Shown: positions 27,701 to 36,041, numbered from the stretch's first letter. The stretch is DNA of 64,000 nt from Pseudoxanthomonas suwonensis (GCA_003240695.1 QFNC01000004.1:124001-188000), one strand, 5' to 3'. Program-made: numbers and translations. The notes: generated by a model from the letters alone, not told the origin.

Positions 27701-30343
27701 ATGTCGCAACAAACCACCATCCGCAAGCTGGCCGCACTGGTGAACACGCCGGTCGAGAAACTGCTGGAACAGCTGTCCGAAGCGGGCATGCCGTTCAGCG
27801 ATCCCGACCAGGTGGTGACCAGTGCCGAAAAGCTGAAGCTGCTCGGCTTCCTGAAGCGTTCGCACGGCAAGGCCGACAAGCCGGTCACCGAGGAATCGCT
27901 GGCGCCGAAGAAGATCACGCTGAGTCGCAATCGCAAGCAGGAAATCACCGTCGGCGGCGGCAAGAACAAGGCCACCGTGGACGTGCTGGTGCGCAAGAAG
28001 GTGACCCTGGTCAAGCCCGGCACCGCTGCAGCCGATCCGGCCGCTGGCGCAGGCGGCAATGACGAGCGCGCGGAAATCCTGCGCAAGCTGGAGGAATCGC
28101 GCCAGCGCAACCTGGCCGAACAGCAGCAGCTGGCCGAATCCGACCGCCAGCGCGCCGAGGAATCGCTGGAGCGCAAGCGCCGCGAAGCCGAGCAGGAGGC
28201 TGCTCGCCTGCGTGCCGAAGCCGAAGCCCAGCGCGAGCAGGAGCGGCAGCAGCGTGGCGATACCGGTCGCACGCCCGGCACGACCGACGACACCGCTCCG
28301 CGCAAGACGCACACGCCGACGCGCACGCCGGCCGCACCGGCGCGCGACGAGCGCAATACCGGTGGCGCCCGCAACAAGGGCAATCGCGGCTCGCACGCGA
28401 TGGTCTCCGGCGTGGAAGACGACGATGCCACCGCACGTTTTGCCGGACAGCTGCATCTGAATGCCGGCGACCGTTCGCGGCGTGGCAGCAGCAATGCACG
28501 TGGCAAGACCCGGCAGCGGCGCCAGATGGAGCAGTCGCGCACCGGCAGTGGCGATCACGCCTTCACCCGGCCTACCGAGCGGGTGGTGCGCGAAGTGGCC
28601 ATCGGCGACGCCATCACCGTGGGCGATCTGGCGCAGAAGCTGGCGCTGAAGGGCGGCGACGTGGTCAAAGCGCTGTTCAAGATGGGGGTGATGGCCACCA
28701 TCACCCAGAGCATCGATCACGACACCGCCGTGCTGGTCACCGAGGAGCTCGGCCATGTGGCGCTGCGTGCGGAAAGCAACGACGCCGAAAGCGAACTGCT
28801 GGCGCACGTGGAGGACATGCAGGGCGATACCGTGCAGCGGCCGCCGGTGGTCACCATCATGGGCCATGTCGATCACGGCAAGACCTCGCTGCTGGATCAC
28901 ATCCGCCGCACCCGCGTGGCCTCGGGCGAGGCCGGCGGCATCACCCAGCACATCGGTGCCTACCACGTGGAAACGCCGAAGGGCGTGATCAGCTTCCTCG
29001 ATACCCCGGGCCATGCGGCGTTCTCGCACATGCGTGCGCGTGGCGCCAAACTCACCGATATCGTGGTGCTGGTGGTGGCTGCCGATGACGGCGTGATGCC
29101 GCAGAGCATCGAAGCGATCCAGCATGCGCGCGCCGCACAGGTGCCGCTGGTGGTGGCCATCAACAAGATCGACAAGCCGGCCGCCGATCCGCTGCGGGTG
29201 AAGAACGAACTGCTGACCCACGAGGTGGTGGCCGAGGATTTCGGCGGCGACGTGCAGATGGTGGAGATCTCGGCCAAGACCGGCCAGGGCATCGACACCC
29301 TGCTGGACGCGATCCTGCTGCAATCCGAGGTGCTGGAACTGAAGGCCGTGGCCGAAGGTCGCGCCAGCGGCGTGGTGATCGAATCCGCGCTGGACAAGGG
29401 CCGCGGCCCGGTCGCCACGGTGCTGGTGCAACAAGGCCAGCTGGAAAAGGGCGATTACCTGGTATGCGGCATCCAGTACGGCCGCGTGCGCGCCCTGTTT
29501 GACGAGGCCGGACGCAACGTGCAGGCGGCCGGTCCGTCGATTCCGGTGCAGGTGCTCGGCCTGTCGGGCGTGCCCGACGCCGGCGACGATTTCGTGGTGG
29601 TGGCGGACGAGCGCCTGGCCAAGGACGTGGCCCAGCAGCGCGATGCCAAGCGCCGCGAAACGCGTCTGGTGGCGCAGGCCGGCAACCGCATGGAAGACAT
29701 CATGGCGCAGATGGGCGAGGGCACCGGCCAGCAGACCCTGAACCTGGTGGTGAAGGCCGACGTGCACGGCTCGATGCAGGCGTTGCGTGAGGCGCTGACC
29801 GGACTGTCGAACGCGCAGATCCGCATCAACGTGATCGGTTCGGGCGTGGGCGGCATCACCGAATCCGATGCGCAGCTGGCCGTGGCCTCCAAGGCCACCC
29901 TGATCGGCTTCAACGTGCGTGCCGACGCCTCGGCGCGCAAGGTGATCGAAAGCAACCGCTTGGATCTGCGCTACTTCTCGATCATCTACGACGTGATCGA
30001 CCAGGTGAAGCAGATCGCCTCCGGCGTGCTGGGCACCGAGATCCGCGAGGACATCATCGGCACCGCCCAGGTGCAGCAGGTGTTCCGCCACTCGCGGTTC
30101 GGATCGATCGCAGGCAGCGTGGTGCTGGAAGGCGCGATCCGCCGCGGCAAGCCGATCCGCGTGCTGCGCGATGCCACCGTCATCTTCGAGGGCGAACTCG
30201 ATTCGCTGCGCCGCTTCCAGGAAAACGTGGACGAGGTGAAGCAGGGCACCGAATGCGGCATCGGCGTGAAGGGCTACGATCAGGTCAAGGTGGGCGACCA
30301 GATCGAATGCTTCGAGCGCGTCGAAGTGCAGCGCACGCTGTAA
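27701..30343 (+). CDS. infB: translation initiation factor IF-2
   Basis: An 880-aa GTPase that places initiator tRNA on the 30S subunit. It has an N-terminal IF2_N domain (IRKLAALVNTPVEKLLEQLS), a long charged Lys/Arg/Glu-rich linker (about 110-290), a second IF2_N-like domain (AITVGDLAQKLALKGGDVVKALF), and the G domain with GHVDHGKT at 388-395, DTPGH and NKID. Domains II to IV follow, ending FERVEVQRTL. Length matches xanthomonad IF-2. The gap to nusA is 80 nt and to rbfA 15 nt. Confidence 0.97.
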   Translation: MSQQTTIRKLAALVNTPVEKLLEQLSEAGMPFSDPDQVVTSAEKLKLLGFLKRSHGKADKPVTEESLAPKKITLSRNRKQEITVGGGKNKATVDVLVRKKVTLVKPGTAAADPAAGAGGNDERAEILRKLEESRQRNLAEQQQLAESDRQRAEESLERKRREAEQEAARLRAEAEAQREQERQQRGDTGRTPGTTDDTAPRKTHTPTRTPAAPARDERNTGGARNKGNRGSHAMVSGVEDDDATARFAGQLHLNAGDRSRRGSSNARGKTRQRRQMEQSRTGSGDHAFTRPTERVVREVAIGDAITVGDLAQKLALKGGDVVKALFKMGVMATITQSIDHDTAVLVTEELGHVALRAESNDAESELLAHVEDMQGDTVQRPPVVTIMGHVDHGKTSLLDHIRRTRVASGEAGGITQHIGAYHVETPKGVISFLDTPGHAAFSHMRARGAKLTDIVVLVVAADDGVMPQSIEAIQHARAAQVPLVVAINKIDKPAADPLRVKNELLTHEVVAEDFGGDVQMVEISAKTGQGIDTLLDAILLQSEVLELKAVAEGRASGVVIESALDKGRGPVATVLVQQGQLEKGDYLVCGIQYGRVRALFDEAGRNVQAAGPSIPVQVLGLSGVPDAGDDFVVVADERLAKDVAQQRDAKRRETRLVAQAGNRMEDIMAQMGEGTGQQTLNLVVKADVHGSMQALREALTGLSNAQIRINVIGSGVGGITESDAQLAVASKATLIGFNVRADASARKVIESNRLDLRYFSIIYDVIDQVKQIASGVLGTEIREDIIGTAQVQQVFRHSRFGSIAGSVVLEGAIRRGKPIRVLRDATVIFEGELDSLRRFQENVDEVKQGTECGIGVKGYDQVKVGDQIECFERVEVQRTL

Positions 30344-30358
30344 CGGCCGGTCCTCGCC

Positions 30359-30715
30359 ATGCCCAGCCAGAAGTCGTTCCACCGCACCGACCGCGTGGCC
30401 GCCCAGCTCCGTCGCGAGCTGGGCACGCTGGTGCGCGATGCCGTGGCCGAACACGGGTTGCCGTCGGTCAGCGTGTCTGACGTGGAAGTCACCCGCGACA
30501 TGGCGCATGCCAAGGTGTTCGTGACCGCGCTGCTGCCAGACCAGGCCGCCGACGCGCTGCGCGGGTTGAAACAGGTCGCGCCGGAAATCCGCTACCGCCT
30601 GGCCCATGCGGTGCGGCTGCGGCACGTGCCCGAACTGCATTTCCATTACGATGATTCGGTGGACCGCGGCGAGCGCATCGATGCCCTGCTGCGCGACCTG
30701 CACGCCGACGATTGA
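30359..30715 (+). CDS. rbfA: ribosome-binding factor A
   Basis: A 118-aa KH-type cold-shock factor for 30S assembly. Family signatures include FHRTDRVAAQLRRELGTLV, the DVEVTRDMAHAKVFVTAL core and the C-terminal VPELHFHYDDSVDRG. It follows infB by 15 nt in the conserved operon. Confidence 0.96.
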   Translation: MPSQKSFHRTDRVAAQLRRELGTLVRDAVAEHGLPSVSVSDVEVTRDMAHAKVFVTALLPDQAADALRGLKQVAPEIRYRLAHAVRLRHVPELHFHYDDSVDRGERIDALLRDLHADD

Positions 30716-30772
30716 CCGCCCGGTCGCGGCGGCTCGCATGATCCTTCCGCGTTCCCGGGGCATCCGTCTCGC

Positions 30773-31783
30773 ATGAGCCGGCGCAGCAGCACCCGCTTCC
30801 GCAAGATCGACGGCATCCTGCTGCTGGAAAAGCCGCGCGGGCTGAGTTCCAACCAGGCCTTGCAGCGCGTGCGCCATCTGTTCCGCGCCGACAAGGGCGG
30901 CCATACCGGCAGCCTGGATCCGTTGGCCACCGGCCTGTTGCCGTTGTGCTTCGGCGAAGCCACCAAGATCGCCGGCGGCCTGCTGGGTTCGCGCAAGGCC
31001 TACGACGCCGTGGCGCGGCTGGGCATCGTGACCGATACCGACGACGCCGACGGCCAAGCACTGCGCCAGCGTCCCGTGCCCATGCTCAGCATCGAACGGA
31101 TCGATGCCGCCTTGCAAACCCTGACCGGCCGCATCCAGCAGCGACCACCGATCTATTCGGCACTGAAACGCGGCGGCGAGCCGCTGTATGCGAAAGCCCG
31201 GCGTGGCGAAGCGGTGGACATCGACACCCGCCCGGTGGATGTGCACGCTTTCGAACTGCAATCGGCTGCCGATCTGCTCGATGGCGGCGAACCGTTGCTG
31301 CGACTGCATGTGGAATGCGGATCGGGTACCTATGTGCGCAGTCTGGTGCGCGATCTGGGTGAGACCCTGGGCTGCGGTGCCCACGTGGCGGAATTGCGAC
31401 GATTATGGGTGGATCCGTTCCGTGATCCGCGCATGTGGACGCTGGACGAATTGCAGTCGCTGGCCGAGCGCGGCGGCGAACGCGCACTGGATGCCTGTCT
31501 GCTGCCGTTGGAATCCGGCATGACCGCGTGGCCGCAGGTGGAAGTCACGGCGACCCAGGCGCGCAGTCTGGGCCAGGGGCAATCCCTGCCAGGCGATTAT
31601 CGGCCCGAAGGCGAGGTGGCGATTGTCGATATTCATGGTCGGGCGCTTGGGCTTGGGCGTGTGGATGACAGCGGCTGCCTGCGTCCGCAACGGTTGTTTG
31701 CCTGGGCATGCCAGCCGCAACCTGCGCATCCGCAACCAGCGCGGACTGAACGCCCTCCGCGCAATCCTGGCCACGATGGCTGA
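30773..31783 (+). CDS. truB: tRNA pseudouridine(55) synthase, with an unusual C-terminal tail
   Basis: A 336-aa enzyme that makes pseudouridine 55 in the T loop of tRNAs. The catalytic loop is GGHTGSLDPLATG with D49, and GILLLEKPRG, PPIYSALKRGGEPLYAKAR and CGSGTYVRSLVRDLGE are all present. Family members commonly run to about 300-310 residues and finish shortly after an RLF-W motif. Here RLFAWA occurs near residue 312 and is followed by 24 residues rich in Pro, Gln and Arg that look like translated non-core DNA. The accessory insert begins directly after this gene, so its 3' end may have been altered by that event. The core enzyme appears complete. Confidence 0.94.
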   Translation: MSRRSSTRFRKIDGILLLEKPRGLSSNQALQRVRHLFRADKGGHTGSLDPLATGLLPLCFGEATKIAGGLLGSRKAYDAVARLGIVTDTDDADGQALRQRPVPMLSIERIDAALQTLTGRIQQRPPIYSALKRGGEPLYAKARRGEAVDIDTRPVDVHAFELQSAADLLDGGEPLLRLHVECGSGTYVRSLVRDLGETLGCGAHVAELRRLWVDPFRDPRMWTLDELQSLAERGGERALDACLLPLESGMTAWPQVEVTATQARSLGQGQSLPGDYRPEGEVAIVDIHGRALGLGRVDDSGCLRPQRLFAWACQPQPAHPQPARTERPPRNPGHDG

Positions 31784-31823
31784 CGAACCTGCCAATGCGG
31801 CGACGATTCAAGGGACCGACAAC

Positions 31824-32279
31824 ATGACCTTCATAAACGAATTCATCTCCGACGCGGATGTCGACACGTACGGCTTGAAAGCCATCGACCAGAAGTTCAT
31901 CGTCGGTGGGACGCGATCGCGTCAATGGACCATCGACCGGGAACGTGACATCTACTTGCGCAATGTCGCCAGAGGTGGCGGCAACGAGCCCGAAATCCGC
32001 AACCAGACCCAGTGGTCGTTCTACTGGAAGGGGCACATGCTGTACCTTCGGTTGGACTTGATGGGTGGCGGCGGACTGCCTGGCGAACCGGGGTGGTCGC
32101 GTTGGCGGATGATCTGGTTGAATGGCAGTCACGGCCTGCCCGAGACATTGAAACCGGGTCGGCAGCGCATCATCGCGGATCTGCAGGAAGCACTGCTGGC
32201 TTACAAGGATTTCGGAGCTTACTCCACGAACACGGACTACCGCATTGAGTTCGAGATTGACGAGGAATGCGTGATATGA
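31824..32279 (+). CDS. putative immunity protein, copy 1
   Basis: A 151-aa soluble protein with no signal peptide or membrane segment. It is rich in Trp, Asp and Glu (DRERDIYLRN, QTQWSFYWKGHMLYLRLD, WRMIWLNGSHGLP). It is a close paralog of the protein at 32457-32915; the two begin almost identically (MTF-NEFISDADVD-YGLKAID) and share a 56-nt identical DNA block. I recognise no named domain. It sits upstream of an effector-like gene, and its stop overlaps (ATGA) a 24-codon stub of that effector, so by position it is best read as a cognate immunity protein. The start is the ATG at 31824 with AGGGA nine bases upstream; an in-frame ATG at 31776 overlaps truB and is less likely. Confidence 0.6.
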   Translation: MTFINEFISDADVDTYGLKAIDQKFIVGGTRSRQWTIDRERDIYLRNVARGGGNEPEIRNQTQWSFYWKGHMLYLRLDLMGGGGLPGEPGWSRWRMIWLNGSHGLPETLKPGRQRIIADLQEALLAYKDFGAYSTNTDYRIEFEIDEECVI

Positions 32280-32350
32280 ACAAGCCGCTGACTGCAGATG
32301 AAGCCATCCGCTTGTACCAAGGCATGGACCGCCTACAAAGGAGAGAGTGA
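32276..32350 (+). pseudogene. 24-codon stub of an effector gene
   Basis: The frame ATG 32276 to TGA 32350 encodes MNKPLTADEAIRLYQGMDRL and four more residues. Eleven of the first 15 positions match the N-terminus of the intact effector (MSKSLTAREAIRLLQ). The start overlaps the copy-1 stop in exactly the ATGA arrangement seen between copy 2 and the full effector. GAGGAA at 32262-32267 is well placed as a ribosome binding site. It is best explained as the remnant of a first effector gene, lost after tandem duplication; whether the short peptide is made is unknown. Confidence 0.72.
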
Positions 32351-32456
32351 AGCCTGTCGCCCTGGAGCGGCGCATGGACGCAAATCCTTGCAGTCCGCCA
32401 GGCCACGCTGTAGTCTTCCGCGCAGATGCCACACCCCGGCTCATGGACAGGACAGT

Positions 32457-32915
32457 ATGACCTTTGTCAACGAATTCATCTCCGACGCGGATGTCGACAA
32501 GTACGGCCTGAAAGCCATCGACGAGAAGTTCATCGTTGGTGGAACCCGGGCCCGCGATTGGACCATCGAGCGGGAACGCGGCATTTACCTGCGCAATGTC
32601 GCCATTGGCGGCGGCAACGAGCCGGAAATCCGCAACCAGACCCAGTGGTCGTTCTACTGGAAGGGGCACATGCTGTACCTGCGGTTGGACCACATGGGCA
32701 GCGGGACAGATGCAGATGGAACAGGCTGGACACGCTGGAGAATGATCTGGCTCAATGGGAGCAATGGCCTGCCGCACCAACTGAAGCCATTGCAATCCAA
32801 AATTTTGGCAGACTTGGAGCAAGCCCTCACCGCATATCGCAGTGCAGGCAAATATTCGAAGGATTGGCCCGGCTACCGAGCAGAACTGCAGATTGACGGA
32901 GAATGCGTGTTATGA
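32457..32915 (+). CDS. putative immunity protein, copy 2
   Basis: A 152-aa paralog of the product of 31824-32279, one codon longer, again without signal peptide or membrane segment. The conserved blocks are MTFVNEFISDADVDKYGLKA, KFIVGGT-AR-WTI-RER, NEPEIRNQTQWSFYWKGHM and TRWRMIWLNGSNGLP. Differences between the copies cluster around residues 80-95 and at the C-terminus. AGGA lies five bases before the ATG. The stop overlaps the effector start (ATGA at 32912-32915), so immunity and effector would be made in step. No family name is recognised; the immunity role is inferred from position and coupling. Confidence 0.65.
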   Translation: MTFVNEFISDADVDKYGLKAIDEKFIVGGTRARDWTIERERGIYLRNVAIGGGNEPEIRNQTQWSFYWKGHMLYLRLDHMGSGTDADGTGWTRWRMIWLNGSNGLPHQLKPLQSKILADLEQALTAYRSAGKYSKDWPGYRAELQIDGECVL

Positions 32916-35900
32916 GCAAATCTTTGACGGCCCGGGAAGCTATACGTCTCCTCCAGGAATCGCCTGAGCAGTATGCTTCCAAGGAACAACTCCGTGAACT
33001 GGCACGTCGTGTCGATGCAGATGCGCCAGGACGTTTGACGATTCTCTACAGCGGTCCGGCAGCCAAAGGCGTTTGGTCAACGGATGTCATCAACATTATG
33101 ATTGCAGCTGATGAAGATGTGCGGGTGATCAATAAAAGCGAGGCTGCACAATTTCTTCAATCGCGCGAATTTTATCAAGCAGTCGCCAAAGCGCATGGGC
33201 TTGATGATTTTGGCGATCTAATGAGCGGTACGTACAACGGTCCCGCCACGAAATGGCTTTACCACGCCGAGCACGGCCCTTGGGCAGACGCTTCGGCGCG
33301 CTTTGCCGAGTCCACGCGCGGCGAAGTGCGAGCCATCGTTGGCGAAGCCGATTTCAAGCGCACTTTTGCGAAGGTTGAACTGCCCCTAATTCTGAACAAC
33401 CCGCACATCACCAGCGTGGAAGGCATCCCGCGCCAGACCCTGCTGGCCTTGCAGGAACGGCAGGGAACCGAAGCCGTTTTCGACATGATCGTGGCGCGTT
33501 CGCGCGAGCGCGTGTCCGACCTGCGGGTGCCGGTGTCCGATCCGGTCAACCATGCAGGACAAGTGCTGCGCAACGACAGCGGCAAACTGCAGATTGAAAC
33601 CCATGCCTGGTTCGAGGGAACCCAGGTGCAGGGCAAAGGGCCAGTCCTGGCGAATTCGCGTTCGCTGGACGCCCATCTGCAGGCGCCGTCGACCCATGCC
33701 GTGGCGGGTCAACAGCATCTGCACGACTGGCATGCGCAGCAAGGGCACGCCGAACGCATGCGATCTGGGGTGCCCGGCAATACCACCCTGCGCGCTGCCA
33801 CCGGCCTCGGCATCGCCGCCACCCTGGCCGAGGGCCTGTCGGTGGCCGATCGCATCGGCATGCAGCTGGCGCAGGACAATCCGCTGGCTGCCAATTCCAC
33901 CCTGCGGCATTACGTGGCGCGTGGCACTGGCGGTTGGATGGGCGGCGCCCTGACCGGGCTGGCCGTGGGCTGGGAAACCGGCCCCGGGGCGATTCTGTTC
34001 GTGGCCGGCGGCGCGGTGATCGGTAGCGAGGTCGGCGAGAAAGTCGCCACGTGGTGGGACAACCGCGACATCGTGAATCAGCAATTCGACGGCGCAGCGT
34101 GGAGATTCAACGGTCACGCCTGGCGTCGGCAGGATCGCGTGGATGCCACCCAGGACGGCACGGACAATGCGGTCAAGACCGACGTGGCTGCCAGTTACAC
34201 GCAGGCCCGCCAGTTGAACTACATGGCCACCAACGTCGCCACGGTCATGGCCATGGGCGATGCGCCGAAACCGCGCAATCCGTTCGTGCTGCCGGCCGAT
34301 GAGCAGGATCGGCACAGTCTGCGCACGCGTTCCTGGCATCGCGACCCGGACAGCGGCGAATGGCGGCGCGAGGTGGTGACCGGCCTGGATCATCGCGAAC
34401 TGCCGGGCAAAAGCGAATTCATCGCCGCCCCGCCTGATCGCGCAGCGCAATTGGATGCGCAGGCCGCGCAGATCATCCAGGCCAATCTGGCCAACGGTCC
34501 GGTGGCCATCGCGGCCCGTTACGATGCGGCCTATCGGCAGGGTGGCTGGTCGCAATTCGGTCCGATGCCCAAGCAGGTGCAGGCGGCACTGGACAATCCG
34601 GATCGCATGCTGGCTTCCGATGGCGAGCTGTACAAACGCCAGGCCGATGGTCAATGGCGCGAGCGCGACAGCGGCAAACCGGCGCAGGGCAATTTGGCTG
34701 CCGAGCTGGACTACACCCGTTTGGCGCTGCAGATGGGATTGGAGCAGCATGCCCAGGCCATGGCCGCCATGCCGCCGCGCGAAACCCGTACGCCCGATCA
34801 ACAGCGGCAGGAACATCTGGTCTATCAATATCAACTGTCAGGCATCGAATTGAAGCCGGAATGGCTGGCCGGGATCGATCGGGCGGTGCGCCAGACCCAG
34901 GCCGAAACCGGCGTCCGCAGCACCATGCTGCAACTGAAGAACGTCGCCGAAGGCAAGGCGATGGCCGACAGCCCGATCGTGCATTACGCGATCGATGCCG
35001 ATGGCAGCCATCGCGTGGTGGCGACAACCGATCCGCAGACGATCCGCGATGCCGTGGCGGCGGTGCAGCGCGGTGAGCCTGTGCAACCGCTAGCACCAGC
35101 GCCTGCGCTGGCAAGTACCGAACCGGCAATTGCCACGCTGGACACGGTGACTGTAACTGCACCACGGCTTGATCGGGTTGCCGAAAACGGCCAAGGCGCC
35201 GTTTCACCATCCGAACCCACCTTCCGCCCCGACTTCCGCGACCCGGCGCATCCGGTCCACGACAACTACCGGCAGGTGCTGCACAGGGTGCATCAGATGG
35301 ACGAACGCAACGGCTTGTCGCCCGGGCCGTACAGCGAGCAACTCGCTGCCGCACTGCTGGTGCAGGCGGAATCGCAGCGCATGCGCATCAACCATGTGGA
35401 ACTCGACGGCAACGGCCGTGCGGTCGGCAGCCAGGAACTGTACATCGGCAATGCCGGGCCCAAGGTCGGCGTGGATCTGCGCGAGGCGCACGGCACCTCG
35501 ATGGCCGAGCTGAGCCGGCAATGGCTGCAGGCGCGCTCGCCGCATCTGCTGGGCGATTCCTCCGTGACGCGTACAGCCGTGCAGCGCGATGCCACGCTGG
35601 TCGAGCGGTTGCCCGAAGCGGACCGGCCGCTGTTCGCGGCGTTGCGCAACGGCCTGCCGGGGCACATCAGCGATGCCAAGGTGCTGGAAGTGCTGGGCAA
35701 TGCCAAGGCGGCCGGGATCGCGGGCATCGAGCGGTTCGGCCAGATGAGTCTGGTCGGCGAGCGGGTGCTGGTGCAGGGCGACATCCACAGCGGCTTCGCG
35801 CGCTGCATGACCGATGTGCAGTCCGCGGCCCCGGATGCCGACCGGACCCTGCAAACACTGCGCGATCAGGCCGCCCAGCGCGAGCACGCGCAAGCCCAAG

Positions 35901-35926
35901 CGCCGGCCCTCGAGCCGACGCGGTAA
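32912..35926 (+). CDS. large XVIPCD-like protein, candidate type IV secretion antibacterial effector
   Basis: A 1004-aa protein without signal peptide. Residues 1-200 form a compact unrecognised domain (LTILYSGPAAKGVWSTDVIN, DVRVINKSEAAQFLQSREF, GPWADASARFAESTRGEVR) encoded by AT-richer DNA. Residues about 290-385 contain two Gly/Ala-rich hydrophobic segments (ATGLGIAATLAEGLS and GGWMGGALTGLAVGW to LFVAGGAVIGSEVGEKVA). Residues about 400-690 are hydrophilic and Gln-rich. TLDTVTVTAPRLDRV follows at 742-756. Residues 777-870 (DPAHPVHDNYRQ, SEQLAAALLVQAE, INHVELDGNG) match my recollection of the XVIPCD, the VirD4-recognised signal of xanthomonad type IV secretion effectors, and the end is Gln/Ala-rich. 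No VirB/VirD4 genes lie in the window. The toxin activity is not recognised. The start at 32912 is ATGA-coupled to the upstream gene. Confidence 0.72.
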   Translation: MSKSLTAREAIRLLQESPEQYASKEQLRELARRVDADAPGRLTILYSGPAAKGVWSTDVINIMIAADEDVRVINKSEAAQFLQSREFYQAVAKAHGLDDFGDLMSGTYNGPATKWLYHAEHGPWADASARFAESTRGEVRAIVGEADFKRTFAKVELPLILNNPHITSVEGIPRQTLLALQERQGTEAVFDMIVARSRERVSDLRVPVSDPVNHAGQVLRNDSGKLQIETHAWFEGTQVQGKGPVLANSRSLDAHLQAPSTHAVAGQQHLHDWHAQQGHAERMRSGVPGNTTLRAATGLGIAATLAEGLSVADRIGMQLAQDNPLAANSTLRHYVARGTGGWMGGALTGLAVGWETGPGAILFVAGGAVIGSEVGEKVATWWDNRDIVNQQFDGAAWRFNGHAWRRQDRVDATQDGTDNAVKTDVAASYTQARQLNYMATNVATVMAMGDAPKPRNPFVLPADEQDRHSLRTRSWHRDPDSGEWRREVVTGLDHRELPGKSEFIAAPPDRAAQLDAQAAQIIQANLANGPVAIAARYDAAYRQGGWSQFGPMPKQVQAALDNPDRMLASDGELYKRQADGQWRERDSGKPAQGNLAAELDYTRLALQMGLEQHAQAMAAMPPRETRTPDQQRQEHLVYQYQLSGIELKPEWLAGIDRAVRQTQAETGVRSTMLQLKNVAEGKAMADSPIVHYAIDADGSHRVVATTDPQTIRDAVAAVQRGEPVQPLAPAPALASTEPAIATLDTVTVTAPRLDRVAENGQGAVSPSEPTFRPDFRDPAHPVHDNYRQVLHRVHQMDERNGLSPGPYSEQLAAALLVQAESQRMRINHVELDGNGRAVGSQELYIGNAGPKVGVDLREAHGTSMAELSRQWLQARSPHLLGDSSVTRTAVQRDATLVERLPEADRPLFAALRNGLPGHISDAKVLEVLGNAKAAGIAGIERFGQMSLVGERVLVQGDIHSGFARCMTDVQSAAPDADRTLQTLRDQAAQREHAQAQAPALEPTR

Positions 35927-36041
35927 AACCGTCGGGCCATGCGGACGCGGTTGTTCTGTTGGCCAATTGCCTGAGTTGCCCCGCGCTTGTTGCTGATCCA
36001 GCGGCAGCCGGGTGTCGAAGGCGGTGGGCGCAGAGTTCGGG
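35927..36041 (+). other. gap after the effector gene, right border of the insert
   Basis: About 115 nt without an open frame or clear terminator. It is the presumed right border of the accessory insert; no direct repeat matching the truB side is evident by eye. Confidence 0.3.

Larger units (their letters stand above)
31824..32915 (+). repeat. tandem duplication of the immunity gene and start of the effector gene
   Basis: Unit 1 (31824-32350) and unit 2 (from 32457) share sequence at a constant offset of 633 nt over most of the small gene. The block 31992-32047 is identical to 32625-32680, and both genes end in the same ATGA overlap with a downstream frame beginning M-K-LTA-EAIRL-Q. Unit 1 is cut off 24 codons into the downstream frame; unit 2 continues into the full 1004-aa gene. 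Confidence 0.8.

Noticed and set aside
32351..32456. A further small gene between the stub and immunity copy 2
   Set aside because: About 105 nt; frames continuing from 32298 show no similarity to the module and a ribosome binding site is present only before 32457.
31784..36041. Insertion sequence or integron carrying the effector module
   Set aside because: No transposase, integrase, terminal inverted repeats or visible target-site duplication; the module seems to have entered by recombination.
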